From positions 1-64,000 of the forward strand of contig JAEFBB010000003.1 of the NCBI GenBank assembly GCA_016292215.1: a DNA stretch of 64,000 nt, given 5' to 3'. Numbering within the stretch: position 1 is the stretch's first letter; every line of letters starts with the position of its first letter. The notes below the pieces were generated by a model. It did no database searches and was not told the DNA's origin. It was given only the letters and a program-made list of their open reading frames with translations. Below are positions 26,283 to 38,042 of the stretch, piece after piece. The stretch is from Saccharofermentans sp. (lineage in GTDB: Bacteria > Bacillota > Clostridia > Saccharofermentanales > Saccharofermentanaceae). A program made the translations under genes and the position numbers.

Positions 26283-26304
26283 TATATTTTTAATTAAAAA
26301 TATA
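26283..26304. promoter_or_regulatory. 22-nt perfect AT palindrome ahead of topA
   Basis: The left half TATATTTTTAA is followed at once by its exact reverse complement TTAAAAATATA, with no spacer and no GC pair. It fills most of the 41-bp gap between dprA and topA and ends immediately before the GGGGAG ribosome site. It might form a cruciform under supercoiling or act as an operator; no role is proven. Confidence 0.6.
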
Positions 26305-26317
26305 GGGGAGCATCCTA

Positions 26318-28477
26318 ATGGGTAAGAAACTGGTTATTGTTGAGTCTCCTGCCAAGTCTAAGACGATTGGCAGATATCTTGGAAGCGATTATGTTATTTC
26401 GGCATCTTTAGGTCACATAAGAGATCTGCCTTCAGGCAATCTCGGTGTTGACGTTAAGAATAACTTCAAGCCTTTGTACATCACGATGAAGGGAAAGGAG
26501 AAGGTCGTAAGAGACCTTAAGCTCTTGGCAGCTGATGCTGACGAGATACTGCTCGCAACCGACCCTGACCGTGAGGGAGAAGCAATTGCATGGCACCTTG
26601 CAAAGGTATTGAAGATCGATCCTGATTCCAAGTGCCGCATCACATTTAATGAGATCACCAAGTCTGCGGTTCAGGAGGCTATCAAGAATCCCAGGACCAT
26701 TAATATGAATCTTGCCAATGCACAGCAGGCAAGACGTATCCTTGACAGACTCGTAGGATATGAATTGAGCCCGCTTCTCTGGAAGAAGATCCGTAAGGGA
26801 CTTTCAGCAGGAAGAGTTCAGTCTGTAGCTACAAAGATCGTTATGGACCGTGATGCCGAGATCGATGAGTTTAAGCCTGAAGAATACTGGCTCATTAAAG
26901 CTCTGGTAACACCCGGTAAGAACTCTGATAAGTTCATGCTCGGTTATTACGGCGTATCTGACGGAGCAGGCAAGGTCAGAAAAGACGACCTTAAGTGCCT
27001 TGAAGATGCTCAGGAAGTACTTGATGCCGTAGGCAGCGGCCCGCTGGTCGTTGACTCGGTCAAGAAAGGTAATAAGGAGCGCAATCCTTATCCGCCGTTT
27101 ACCACTTCCACTCTCCAGCAGGAAGCTTCAAAGAGACTCGGATTCTCATCTAAGAAGACGATGTCTATTGCCCAGCAGCTCTATGAAGGCGTTGAGATCG
27201 AAGGACAGGGACAGACTGCCTTGGTATCTTATATCAGAACAGACTCTGTACGTATTTCCGATGAAGCTGTTGCGGCTGCAAAGGCTTTGATCAAGGAAAG
27301 ATTCGGTGACGAATATTGCGCACCTTTTAAGAGACAGTATAAGAATAAGAATTCTGCCCAGGACGCTCACGAAGCTATCAGACCTACACACTTTGATCTT
27401 GATCCGAGAAACATCAAGTTTTCTCTTACAAACGATCAGTACAAGCTCTATCAGCTTATCTGGGACAGATTCCTTGCCACACAGATGACTGCATGCAAGC
27501 TTGATACTGTTACTTGCCAGGCTTCCTGCAACAACAGAGTTTTCAGAGCAACAGGTGAGACTGTAACGTTCAAGGGATTCCTTGTTCTTTACGATGACAT
27601 CGCTGAAGATACAAAGGTAGAAGATGCTGATACAAAGGCTGCTATCCCGCCTATTGAAGACGGAATGAAGCTTGAGCTTTTAGACCTTAAGTCACTCCAG
27701 AAGTTTACGACACCGCCTCCGCATTATACGGAAGCTACGCTCATCAAGGCTCTTGAAGAGTACGGTATCGGAAGACCTTCTACATATGCGCCTACTATTT
27801 CTACTATCCTAGACCGTAAGTATATCGAGAAGAACGGAAGACTTCTTCAGATCACTGACCTCGGTAAGATCGTAACCAATATGCTTTCCGAAAATTTCAG
27901 CGAGATCGTTGACCTCTCTTTTACTGCAGAGATGGAGAATAAACTCGATGAAGTAGAAGAGGGCAAGGAAGAATGGGAAGACGTTCTTGAGAAATTCTAT
28001 CCCGAGTTCAATTCTCAGATCAAGGCTGCTCAGGAGTCTATCGATAAGATAACATTTGAGCCTGAGAAGACCGGTGAGGTCTGCCCCCAGTGCGGCGGTG
28101 AGCTTGTCTATAAGGAAGGCAGATACGGCAAGTTTGTCGCTTGTTCTAATTTCCCTGAGTGCAATTACACAAAGAATATAGTTGTTTACGCTAAGGGCAC
28201 ATGCCCCAAGTGCGGATCAGGACTTCTTGTACATAAGTCCAAGAAGTATAGAAATAAGTCATTCTACACATGTGACAAGCAGGGCTCTGATCCGAACTGT
28301 GATTTCATTTCATGGGATCTTCCCATCGACGGCAAGGTTTGCCCTGAGTGCGGAAGCTTTATGGTTCTTAAGCACTTCGGTAAGAAGTCTTATCCCAGAT
28401 GCTCTAATAAGGATTGCATTACTAACGTAAGAAAGTCCAGAACATCCAAGAGTAAGAAGACAGAAGATGAAGAGTAA
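26318..28477 (+). CDS. topA: DNA topoisomerase I
   Basis: Type IA topoisomerase that relaxes negative supercoils. The TOPRIM domain begins [17 protein letters not shown] with the acidic triad in [14 protein letters not shown], and the active-site tyrosine is Tyr305 in [11 protein letters not shown]. Three C-terminal zinc-ribbon modules follow from about residue 589: CPQCGG..CSNFPEC, CPKCGSG..C and CPECGS..CSNKDC. Total length 719 is typical of Bacillota TopA. GGGGAG lies about 8 bases from the ATG. The stop overlaps trmFO by 11 bases. The AT palindrome upstream could couple its expression to supercoiling, which is an inference. Confidence 0.97.
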   Translation: MGKKLVIVESPAKSKTIGRYLGSDYVISASLGHIRDLPSGNLGVDVKNNFKPLYITMKGKEKVVRDLKLLAADADEILLATDPDREGEAIAWHLAKVLKIDPDSKCRITFNEITKSAVQEAIKNPRTINMNLANAQQARRILDRLVGYELSPLLWKKIRKGLSAGRVQSVATKIVMDRDAEIDEFKPEEYWLIKALVTPGKNSDKFMLGYYGVSDGAGKVRKDDLKCLEDAQEVLDAVGSGPLVVDSVKKGNKERNPYPPFTTSTLQQEASKRLGFSSKKTMSIAQQLYEGVEIEGQGQTALVSYIRTDSVRISDEAVAAAKALIKERFGDEYCAPFKRQYKNKNSAQDAHEAIRPTHFDLDPRNIKFSLTNDQYKLYQLIWDRFLATQMTACKLDTVTCQASCNNRVFRATGETVTFKGFLVLYDDIAEDTKVEDADTKAAIPPIEDGMKLELLDLKSLQKFTTPPPHYTEATLIKALEEYGIGRPSTYAPTISTILDRKYIEKNGRLLQITDLGKIVTNMLSENFSEIVDLSFTAEMENKLDEVEEGKEEWEDVLEKFYPEFNSQIKAAQESIDKITFEPEKTGEVCPQCGGELVYKEGRYGKFVACSNFPECNYTKNIVVYAKGTCPKCGSGLLVHKSKKYRNKSFYTCDKQGSDPNCDFISWDLPIDGKVCPECGSFMVLKHFGKKSYPRCSNKDCITNVRKSRTSKSKKTEDEE

Positions 28478-29810
28478 GCCGACTGTTACCATCATCGGAG
28501 CAGGACTTGCAGGCTCTGAAGCCGCTTATGTCTGCGCAAGAGCAGGCGTATCCGTCAGGCTTTGCGAGATGAAGCCTGTTAAATATTCACCTGCACATCA
28601 TTCCGAGAACTTTGCTGAGCTCGTTTGCAGCAATTCTTTAAGAGCGGCAGCAAGAGAAAATGCCATCGGACTTTTGAAAGAAGAGCTCAGAAGGCTGGGC
28701 TCTCTCATAATGGAATCTGCCGACAAGGCAAGCATTCCCGCGGGCGGAGCTTTGGCCGTAGACAGAGATGAGTTTTCCGGATATATAACCGAGAAGATAA
28801 AGAACCATCCTTTGATCGAAGTCATCAATGCTGAAGTCCCGAAAATTCCTGAAGAGGGAATTGTAATCGTAGCTACCGGTCCTCTTACAGAGGGCGATCT
28901 TTATGAAGATATCCTTAAAGTAACAGGAGATACTTCAGGCCTTCATTTCTTTGACAGCGCTGCACCGATAGTCAGCGGTGATTCTATCGATATGACAAAG
29001 GCTTTCAGAGCTTCAAGATACGGCAAGGGCGGAGATGACTATATTAACTGCCCTATGACTAAAGAACAGTATCTTGCTTTCAGGGAAGAACTCGTAAATG
29101 CCGAGCGGGCAGAGGTCAAAAACTTTGACAGAGAGATCGTTTTTGAAGGCTGCATGCCTATTGAGGTTATGGCCCAGAGAGGCGTTGATACAATGAGATT
29201 CGGACCTTTGAAGGGTGTCGGTCTCATCGATCCTGCTACTGGAAAAGAGCCATATGCGAATCTTCAGTTAAGACAGGATGACCGTGCCAAGACCATGTAC
29301 AATCTCGTTGGTTTCCAGACCAGACTTAAGTGGCCTGAACAGAAGAGAGTATTTGGCATGATACCCGGTCTTGAGAATGCCGAATATACCAGATACGGTG
29401 TAATGCACCGCAACACTTTCCTTAATTCGCCTTTGTATCTTTCCTCACACTATAATCTCAGGGCAAAGCCGGATATCTTCTTTGCAGGACAGATCACAGG
29501 TGTTGAAGGCTATATCGAATCTACCGCTTCCGGTTTCCTGGCAGGCTTTTATGCCGCCCAGAGAGCATTAGGCATTGAGCCTTCATATGATCCGGATCCT
29601 TGTACTGTTATCGGTTCAATGGCTTTATATGTGTCTGATCCTCATATCAAGAAGTTCCAGCCAATGAATGCGAACTTCGGAATTGTCGCGCCGATCGAAG
29701 GCCGTTTTAAGGGCAAGACAGGAAAGAAAGATAAGAATAATGCTATCGCTGACAGAGCTTTGGAACACCTTAATCTTTTCGAAGAGAGCTTAAAGAGTAT
29801 TACGGGTTGA
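28467..29810 (+). CDS. trmFO: methylenetetrahydrofolate-tRNA-(uracil-54-C5)-methyltransferase
   Basis: Folate- and FAD-dependent enzyme making ribothymidine-54 in the T-loop of tRNA. The N-terminal FAD motif is [44 protein letters not shown] and [15 protein letters not shown] are family signatures. At 447 residues it is full length. The start codon lies 11 bases inside topA, so translation is coupled. Use of TrmFO rather than the SAM-dependent TrmA is characteristic of most Gram-positive lineages and fits the Bacillota assignment. Confidence 0.96.
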   Translation: MKSKPTVTIIGAGLAGSEAAYVCARAGVSVRLCEMKPVKYSPAHHSENFAELVCSNSLRAAARENAIGLLKEELRRLGSLIMESADKASIPAGGALAVDRDEFSGYITEKIKNHPLIEVINAEVPKIPEEGIVIVATGPLTEGDLYEDILKVTGDTSGLHFFDSAAPIVSGDSIDMTKAFRASRYGKGGDDYINCPMTKEQYLAFREELVNAERAEVKNFDREIVFEGCMPIEVMAQRGVDTMRFGPLKGVGLIDPATGKEPYANLQLRQDDRAKTMYNLVGFQTRLKWPEQKRVFGMIPGLENAEYTRYGVMHRNTFLNSPLYLSSHYNLRAKPDIFFAGQITGVEGYIESTASGFLAGFYAAQRALGIEPSYDPDPCTVIGSMALYVSDPHIKKFQPMNANFGIVAPIEGRFKGKTGKKDKNNAIADRALEHLNLFEESLKSITG

Positions 29811-29814
29811 TGCG

Positions 29815-30669
29815 ATGAACAAATCCGATTCTGAAAAGGAATTACCCGCAATAGCAAAAGGTCCCGTCGCGAAGTTTTTTATGTCCGGCTGGTCGAACAT
29901 GGTCAGAATGATGGGCGTAAACGCTCTGTTTATCATATTCAACATTCCTGCCATCGTACTCTGCTATTACATGTCTGCGGTGTTCATTCCGATGCTTGCA
30001 CCGGTAATGAAATGGGATGCGTTCATTACGATTACCGAGACAGACGGAACGGAAGCGATCTCTTATCAGCTTTTGCTTTTGCTTGTCGTTTTCTTCATTA
30101 TGGCTTTGGTATCAAGCCTTCTTGTTTGTGTCGGTCCGTTCCAGGCAGGCTTTGCACAAGTATATAAGTGCATCAGGACTAATACATCCGTATCTTTATT
30201 CAGCGATTTTAAGCGCGGTGTCAAGGAAAACTGGGGCAAGTCACTTGTTGCAATGTTCATAGGCATTGTCTTAACAGTAGTTTTCCTGATAGCTATAGTG
30301 TTCTATGCAAATCTCGGCGGGCAGTCGGGCATAGTCGTTGCTATGATCTTCGGCTTTTTGCTTTTCGCATTCATTCTGGTACAGAATTTCGTATATAACC
30401 TTATGGTAGCCACTAAGTTAAAGCTCGGTAAGATCTATAAGAACGCGATACTGTTCGTTTTGATCAGATTTGTTCCGTGCCTCGGAGTCGCTTTTATCGT
30501 TATACTGTTTTACTTTGCGGTACCGTTTTTCCTTCTGATGTCAGCGTCGTATCTTACGCTCGGGATCTATATGTTCCTTTATTCTTTTGTTGTTATAGCC
30601 TGGGTACAGTATTTCATGTCCTATTACACGGGCAAATTGATTGACAAATATGTTTCAACTGAGGATTGA
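29815..30669 (+). CDS. YesL-like (DUF624) membrane protein
   Basis: 284-residue integral membrane protein with about six hydrophobic spans. A cytosolic N-terminal stretch is followed by WSNMVRMMGVNALFIIFNIPA, and the loop FSDFKRGVKENWGKSL after the third span matches the usual DUF624/YesL loop pattern (GP..AG, FxxF.xxxKEN). YesL-type proteins often accompany sugar transport and pectin or glycan genes, but their activity is unknown. It starts four bases after trmFO, possibly as the operon tail, and is 88 bases ahead of the PP2C gene. The family call rests on architecture and one motif. Confidence 0.6.
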   Translation: MNKSDSEKELPAIAKGPVAKFFMSGWSNMVRMMGVNALFIIFNIPAIVLCYYMSAVFIPMLAPVMKWDAFITITETDGTEAISYQLLLLLVVFFIMALVSSLLVCVGPFQAGFAQVYKCIRTNTSVSLFSDFKRGVKENWGKSLVAMFIGIVLTVVFLIAIVFYANLGGQSGIVVAMIFGFLLFAFILVQNFVYNLMVATKLKLGKIYKNAILFVLIRFVPCLGVAFIVILFYFAVPFFLLMSASYLTLGIYMFLYSFVVIAWVQYFMSYYTGKLIDKYVSTED

Positions 30670-30756
30670 GCCTAAATAATACAGCGAGAATGAGTTAGAA
30701 TACAATAAGTTAGTACAATAGCAAACTTATGAGGCTCTGATACAGAAGATATAACC

Positions 30757-31653
30757 ATGTATGATTTTAGTCTTTTGCCTGATGATACCGTTCTCACACT
30801 CGGCATAGCGCTGGTGCTGTTTGCTGTTGCGTTTGTTTTTTTCGTAGTTGTTGCAATTTACACCCTGATCTCGACTACAGCGTACAGTAAGAAGCATAAG
30901 GATAAGCTGAAGCTCGTATGTGACGTGGCTTATTTCCACGAGCGCGGTAAAAGAGACAATCAGGAAGATTCAATCTATATCTCGCCGATCGAAAAGGTGG
31001 AAGAATCCGGCCTGATAGCTGCTTGCTCTGACGGAATGGGCGGACTTCTTAACGGCGAAGTCGTATCAAAGTACGTTACCGATTCGCTTGCGGAGAATTA
31101 TCCTTATGCGTTTGATGCCCAGAATGAAAACGCGAAAATGATCAGCGACATCTCAAATAAGGTCTATGAGGAATATCATCTCGGCGCTGGCGCGACGCTT
31201 GTCATGGTGCATATTTTCGATGATTACATGAACTTCTACAGCCTGGGAGACAGTAATATAATCCTCATACGCAACAACCGTGCAACGCTTTTAAATTATA
31301 AGCAGAATTACATCACTCTCATGATCAAGAAATTTGCAGAAGGCGGGATCGATACCGTCGATGCATACAGGGACACAAGAGCTAAAGGCCTGATCGATTT
31401 TGTCGGCAACCTCAACTGCAAGGTGCTTAAGACGGCTAAGCCTATAAGACTCATCGAGAATGATATCATCATTGTAAGTTCGGACGGCGTTACGGATTCG
31501 ATTCCGCTGAACAGACTCGTTAATCACATTCATTTCGACCAGAATGCGACAGGTATCGCAAGAGCAATAAAATACGGCGTTAAGACCAGAAGAAATCCCA
31601 GGCAGGATAACTATTCTGCTGTGGTCATTAAGATGAACAGGAGCTTCGTGTGA
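30757..31653 (+). CDS. membrane-anchored PP2C-type Ser/Thr phosphatase
   Basis: Metal-dependent PPM/PP2C phosphatase of 298 residues. A single N-terminal span (about 12-38) anchors it with the catalytic domain in the cytosol. Catalytic motifs are complete: RDNQEDSIY with Asp71, SDGMGG with Asp92, GDSNIILIRNN, SSDGVTD and RQDNYSAV near the end. It would remove phosphate from Ser/Thr residues, usually opposing a Hanks-type kinase, but no kinase gene lies in the window. The ribosome site is weak; -10-like TAGAAT/TACAAT sequences occur in the 87-bp gap upstream. The stop overlaps the next gene's GTG start (GTGA). Confidence 0.9.
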   Translation: MYDFSLLPDDTVLTLGIALVLFAVAFVFFVVVAIYTLISTTAYSKKHKDKLKLVCDVAYFHERGKRDNQEDSIYISPIEKVEESGLIAACSDGMGGLLNGEVVSKYVTDSLAENYPYAFDAQNENAKMISDISNKVYEEYHLGAGATLVMVHIFDDYMNFYSLGDSNIILIRNNRATLLNYKQNYITLMIKKFAEGGIDTVDAYRDTRAKGLIDFVGNLNCKVLKTAKPIRLIENDIIIVSSDGVTDSIPLNRLVNHIHFDQNATGIARAIKYGVKTRRNPRQDNYSAVVIKMNRSFV

Positions 31654-32192
31654 TAGAGTATTACACATTTAAGCACAGGGGAGACTCGTTAGAGTACTTG
31701 GACGAAGTGTATCTGACACTCGTTCCGAGTATTACGGTTGCCATGTTTTACGGCTCGAAGGTCAGGGAAGGCGCCAGAAGCCAGGCTCTGTTATTTTCCG
31801 AATTGTTAAAAAGCGAAGAAAGCGCCAACAGCATTGCTGCCCTCGATGCGTATATGGAAGAATACCTTGATGAGACTTCCGAATACCTGCTCTTAAGGTC
31901 CGTAAATAACGGTATAGAGTGTTTCAGGAGAGGCGATATCTGCGCGAAGATCGTAAGAAACGGGCAGATCAGTATTTTGCCTAACGGGTATTTCTGCTTA
32001 TCTCATGAAGACAGGATCATCTGCGCCACTTCGAATTTCTATAAATATCTGACAGATGAGGGCATCCTTGCAGATGCTCTGGTCGCTGATACATGCTCTG
32101 AATGGATGAATATGCTTATAAGAAGGATCTCAGATCAGAACCAGCTTAAGTGCGGGAATCTTTCTGCGGTAACTCTTAAGCTCGATACTTAA
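31650..32192 (+). CDS. degenerate PP2C-like protein without metal ligands
   Basis: 180-residue soluble protein that I read as a PP2C fold which has lost catalysis. Its segments line up in order with the neighbour: RGDICAKIVRNGQ against LGDSNIILIRNN, EDRIICATSNFYKYLTDEGI against NDIIIVSSDGVTDSIPLNRL, and KCGNLSAVTLKL against RQDNYSAVVIKM. The DGMGG, SDG and QDN metal-binding acids are absent. It starts at a GTG within a GTGA overlap with the active phosphatase, so both are made together. It may act as a regulatory or substrate-binding partner; this is inference from sequence alignment by eye. The stop overlaps the stop of the opposing GH3 gene. Confidence 0.65.
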   Translation: MIEYYTFKHRGDSLEYLDEVYLTLVPSITVAMFYGSKVREGARSQALLFSELLKSEESANSIAALDAYMEEYLDETSEYLLLRSVNNGIECFRRGDICAKIVRNGQISILPNGYFCLSHEDRIICATSNFYKYLTDEGILADALVADTCSEWMNMLIRRISDQNQLKCGNLSAVTLKLDT

Positions 32193-34606
32193 TTTCCCGC
32201 CGTGTGGCTTTCCAAAGCAAACTTGATTATCCTTCTTGCCGACCTCTCGATATCATCGCCTGATATGAGACCTTTTTTGTAGGCTCTCATTATCTTTGAC
32301 GGAATATGAGGAAAACCCGGCATGATGAGGTCCGTGCCTGCTTTGCAGCAGAGTTCGTCAAGACTCTCGTGATGTCCTGTTGCTACCCAGTCGGTCATGA
32401 CGATGCCGTTAAAGCCCCATTCGTTTCTCAATATCTTTGTCTGGAGATCGTAGTTTAAAGCAGAATAGATGCCGTTTATCTTGTTGTAGCTGCACATTAC
32501 CGCTTCCAGGTGATTGTTATCTAATGCGATACGGAATGCTTTAAGATAGATCTCTCTTAATGTTCTTTCATCGAGGTTGGATGAAGAGATATTGCGCTTT
32601 GTCTCCAGGTTGTTTGCGGCGTAATGCTTTATTGTCGGAAAGCAGCCCTTCTGAGAGTGAATGCCGCTCATGGTGTATCTTGCCATAAGGCCTGTGAGCA
32701 GCGGATCTTCAGAATAGTATTCATAGTTTCTGCCGCATAAAGGGTTCCTGTGTATATTGACCGCGGGTGCGAGCCAGAAGACAACACCGTATTCGCGCAT
32801 CTCCCGGGCAATAGCAGCTCCGATCATGCGGGCGCTTTCAACATCCCAAGTCTGCGCGACCAAAGTCTCTGACGGCCATGACGTGCAGAACTGATAGTAG
32901 AGTTCTTTGTAGCCTGAGTTTTCAGATACGCCTGATTTACGGCGTCTTATAGACTCAGGAAGTGTAGGAATGGCATATATGTTGTGCCATGGCTTTTTGG
33001 AAACGCGGGTAAGATTTAATCCCTGCGGTCCGTCAGCCATAGGCATCGCATCGATCCCTTTATGGAAAAGGTTAGATGTTGTATATCCGACGGCGCCGAA
33101 AACCCTGTGCCTGAAGGGCCCGAAATAAGTACGGCCGGTAAGAAGCCTGCACATGTCTTTATAAGAAAGACTTGAAATGATCTTGTCGATCTCTTCGCTT
33201 CTTTCAAATCCGGGGACATTGTATTCATGAGTGATGCATTCGATATATGATGCTTTGATCTTGATCCTGTCCAAGCCTTCCGGGATGTTCCTTTGATTCT
33301 TGTCATAGATTATAAAATCAATGTTTCTGTCTGATAAAGACAGCGGCTCTGTCTTCTCGGTAACAGCATCTGCATCAAGATCAATTACCGCAACAGGAAT
33401 ATCGTTCAGATAAACGATATATCCGCCCTGTTCAAGAATAAACTGATGTCTGTCGTTATCGAATCCTGCAAAGTCAGTAAGATCAAAACCGATAGTTATC
33501 TTTTGGCTTTCTCCGGGCTCTAAGATCTTAGTCTTTTTAAATCCTGCAAGGCTTTTTGCTTCTCTTACCAGAACATTCTCAGGGCAGGATAAGAAGCACA
33601 TGGCGACTTCTTTGCCTGCGGCAACACCGGTGTTAGTTACTTCGGCAGTAACAGATATTGTGGTGTGGTTGTTTTCGCAAACGGAATAAACGGTCTTAAA
33701 GCTTGTATAACTTAATCCGTAACCGAATCTGTATCTGGGCTTAACAGCCTTTTTATCAAACCATCTGTATCCTACGAAGATACCTTCTCTGTAGTCTTCC
33801 TGATGCTTCTCGGGGCTTCTTTCAGAGAACGTGTCGGCACAAGGGTAGTCGCCGTATTTGCATGCCCAGGTATCGGCAAGCCTTCCAGAAGGATTAACTT
33901 TGCCTGTAAGAATGTCTGCAAAAGCATTTCCTGTTTCCATTCCGCCCTGCATAAGAAGAACAACGGCAGAGAAATTGATTTCATCAAGGAATGAGAGGTC
34001 GATGACTGCTCCGACATTAAGGACAAGGATCGTATCCTTATAATGCTCTGCAATCGAACGCATGAGCTTGATCTCGTCAACGGTAGCGTAATAGTCACCG
34101 GGAATGTCTTTCCTGTCTGCGCCTTCGCCGGCTTGTCTGGTCAGTACATAGACCGCTGTATCGGCATCAGTCTTATCTTTGCCGGTCAATGCTCTTCCTG
34201 CGGGAAGATAGAACGGATTGTCAGCGGCATAATCCATGTGTTCCCCGAGAGGGACTTTCCTCATGCCTTTTTTCAATCGCTTTTTGTATGAGATAAGTTC
34301 CTTCTCGAAAAGCACATCGTATTCGTCGAGCCATTCATCGGAAGTGACGGTTAATCCGGCGTTTTTTAAGCCTTCTTCAACATTAACGTTGTGACGGGGA
34401 TTGTTTTCGCCCGAGCCCGTTCCTCCGAAAGCAGTGTGTCTTGCTCCGGCTCCGTAAAGGGCTACTGTTTTGGATTTAAGAGGCAGGATGCCGTTATTCT
34501 CGAGCAGGACTATCCCGTCAGCACAGATCTTTCTGGCAAGATCACGGTGAGAAATCTCGCGCTCCGTTTCTTTGGCGCTTTTCTGTGCATAGAAGACAGG
34601 TCTCAT
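32189..34606 (-). CDS. GH3 beta-glucosidase with swapped domain order
   Basis: Glycoside hydrolase family 3 enzyme (805 residues) with the domains in the reverse of the common order. The alpha/beta-sandwich part comes first (ICADGIVLLENNGILPL near 30), then a fibronectin-III-like part (VTNTGVAAGKEVAM), and the (beta/alpha)8 domain last, with the nucleophile Asp739 in IVMTDWVATG and KHYAANN upstream of it. This order is known in rumen beta-glucosidases from Butyrivibrio and Ruminococcus. There is no signal peptide, so it probably cleaves imported beta-linked oligosaccharides in the cytosol. It starts one base after tgt ends, in the queA-tgt operon, and its TAA overlaps the opposite gene's stop on TTAA. 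Confidence 0.9.
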   Translation of the reverse strand: MRPVFYAQKSAKETEREISHRDLARKICADGIVLLENNGILPLKSKTVALYGAGARHTAFGGTGSGENNPRHNVNVEEGLKNAGLTVTSDEWLDEYDVLFEKELISYKKRLKKGMRKVPLGEHMDYAADNPFYLPAGRALTGKDKTDADTAVYVLTRQAGEGADRKDIPGDYYATVDEIKLMRSIAEHYKDTILVLNVGAVIDLSFLDEINFSAVVLLMQGGMETGNAFADILTGKVNPSGRLADTWACKYGDYPCADTFSERSPEKHQEDYREGIFVGYRWFDKKAVKPRYRFGYGLSYTSFKTVYSVCENNHTTISVTAEVTNTGVAAGKEVAMCFLSCPENVLVREAKSLAGFKKTKILEPGESQKITIGFDLTDFAGFDNDRHQFILEQGGYIVYLNDIPVAVIDLDADAVTEKTEPLSLSDRNIDFIIYDKNQRNIPEGLDRIKIKASYIECITHEYNVPGFERSEEIDKIISSLSYKDMCRLLTGRTYFGPFRHRVFGAVGYTTSNLFHKGIDAMPMADGPQGLNLTRVSKKPWHNIYAIPTLPESIRRRKSGVSENSGYKELYYQFCTSWPSETLVAQTWDVESARMIGAAIAREMREYGVVFWLAPAVNIHRNPLCGRNYEYYSEDPLLTGLMARYTMSGIHSQKGCFPTIKHYAANNLETKRNISSSNLDERTLREIYLKAFRIALDNNHLEAVMCSYNKINGIYSALNYDLQTKILRNEWGFNGIVMTDWVATGHHESLDELCCKAGTDLIMPGFPHIPSKIMRAYKKGLISGDDIERSARRIIKFALESHTAGN

Positions 34607-34607
34607 G

Positions 34608-36765
<2,158 letters not shown>

Positions 36766-36867
36766 GTGCCAAGCCTTTTAATAATTTATAACGACAGAAG
36801 TTTATCACATTTGGCAAGAAAATGCGGATTCAGATAGAGGTATTTGATATCGGGCGTTTCTTTAGTT

Positions 36868-36876
36868 TGATAAAAT
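36868..36876 (+). promoter_or_regulatory. extended -10 promoter for the SDR gene
   Basis: TG at 36868-36869 followed after one base by TAAAAT at 36871-36876. A -35-like TTGATA at 36844-36849 is spaced 21 bases away, too far for a classic pair, so the extended -10 is the main support. It lies about 50 bases ahead of the ATG at 36927. Confidence 0.4.
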
Positions 36877-36926
36877 TTCTTTGTCAGTCACGAAAATTGA
36901 TATTTACAGCAGTAAAGGAGAACCGT

Positions 36927-37943
36927 ATGAAAGCATTGTTTATCGGCGGAACAGGCACTATCAGCAGCGCGATAGTAAGAAGACTTGCAAAAGATCCCAT
37001 GTGGGAAGTCTGGCTTCTTAACCGCGGCAACAGGGCAGATACCGTCCCCGAGAATGTCCATCAGATAGTCTGCGATATTAACGATGAGGAAGCAGTGCTT
37101 AAAGCAGTTGGCGATATGGTTTTCGACTGTGTGTGCGAATTCATAGGATTCACTGTAGATCAGGTGGATCGTGACTTCAGGCTTTTTAACGGCAAATGCA
37201 GACAGTATATCTATATCAGTTCCGCTTCCGCTTACCATAAGCCTTCGGCAAACTATGTGATCACTGAAGGAACGGCTCTTGCCAATCTTTACTGGGAATA
37301 TTCCCGCAATAAGATCGCCTGCGAAGAATACCTGATGAAAAGATACAGGGAAGACAAGTTCCCGGTAACGATCGTCAGACCCAGCCATACTTACGATGAG
37401 AGAAGCATTCCTCTGGGCGTACACGGAAAGAACGGATCCTGGCAGGTCGTTAAGCGCATGATGGAAGGAAAACCCGTTATCATTCACGGTGACGGAGAGT
37501 CTTTATGGCACCTGACGTTTAACGAAGACTTCGCTGTCGGCTATACGGCTCTCATGGGTAACCGCCATGCAATAGGCGAGGCCTTCCAGCTGACAGGTGA
37601 TGAAGTTCTTACATGGAATCAGATCTATCAGACCATTGCTGATGCTTTAGGCGTTGAACTCAATGCTTATCACGTATCGTCAGAATTCCTTACGGCTGCA
37701 GGCCCTGATTACGATTTTGAAGGCAGCCTTACGGGTGACAAGGCCGTATCTGTCGTTTTCGATAACTCGAAGATCAAAAGGCTCGCGCCTGACCTTAAGA
37801 CGACCGTTCCTTTCCATAAGGGCGTTAGGATCGCTTTGGAGTACATTCTTAACCACAAGGAATGCATGAAAGAGGATCCTGAGTTTGACAGGTGGTGCGA
37901 TAAAGTGATCGAGACTCTTGAGGAAGCCAAAAAGAGTTTTTAA
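36927..37943 (+). CDS. NAD-dependent epimerase/dehydratase (extended SDR)
   Basis: Cytosolic short-chain dehydrogenase/reductase of the extended type, 338 residues. The nucleotide motif is FIGGTGTISSAIV at 5-17, a Ser-rich strand ISSASAYH sits in the active-site region, and YSRNKIACEEYL supplies the YxxxK pair. HGDGESLWHLTFNEDFA resembles isoflavone-reductase-like and mRNA-binding CSP41-like SDRs. The track opens at 36822, but AAAGGAG at 36914-36920 fits the ATG at 36927, and the Rossmann strand begins right there. The substrate is not identifiable; a sugar-nucleotide or sugar derivative is possible. Confidence 0.85.
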   Translation: MKALFIGGTGTISSAIVRRLAKDPMWEVWLLNRGNRADTVPENVHQIVCDINDEEAVLKAVGDMVFDCVCEFIGFTVDQVDRDFRLFNGKCRQYIYISSASAYHKPSANYVITEGTALANLYWEYSRNKIACEEYLMKRYREDKFPVTIVRPSHTYDERSIPLGVHGKNGSWQVVKRMMEGKPVIIHGDGESLWHLTFNEDFAVGYTALMGNRHAIGEAFQLTGDEVLTWNQIYQTIADALGVELNAYHVSSEFLTAAGPDYDFEGSLTGDKAVSVVFDNSKIKRLAPDLKTTVPFHKGVRIALEYILNHKECMKEDPEFDRWCDKVIETLEEAKKSF

Positions 37944-37978
37944 TGTGCGATTTGGATTTTCAACATATTAAATAAGTA

Positions 37979-38009
37979 TTGTGCAATATCTTAGGTTTTG
38001 TTGTAAAAT
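37979..38009 (+). promoter_or_regulatory. possible trpB promoter with overlapping palindrome
   Basis: TTGTGC at 37979-37984 and TAAAAT at 38004-38009 are 19 bases apart, slightly wide. The palindrome TATTG-TG-CAATA at 37977-37988 overlaps the -35 and could be a repressor site. No T-box or leader peptide with Trp codons is seen in this 99-bp gap. Confidence 0.4.
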
Positions 38010-38042
38010 AGCTTAGTTTTTATTTTTGAAGGGAGACAATTT

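Noticed and set aside
36822-36926. Upstream extension of the SDR gene in the track
   Set aside because: The extra 35 residues precede the Rossmann strand, include the probable promoter and have no ribosome site; AAAGGAG fits ATG 36927.
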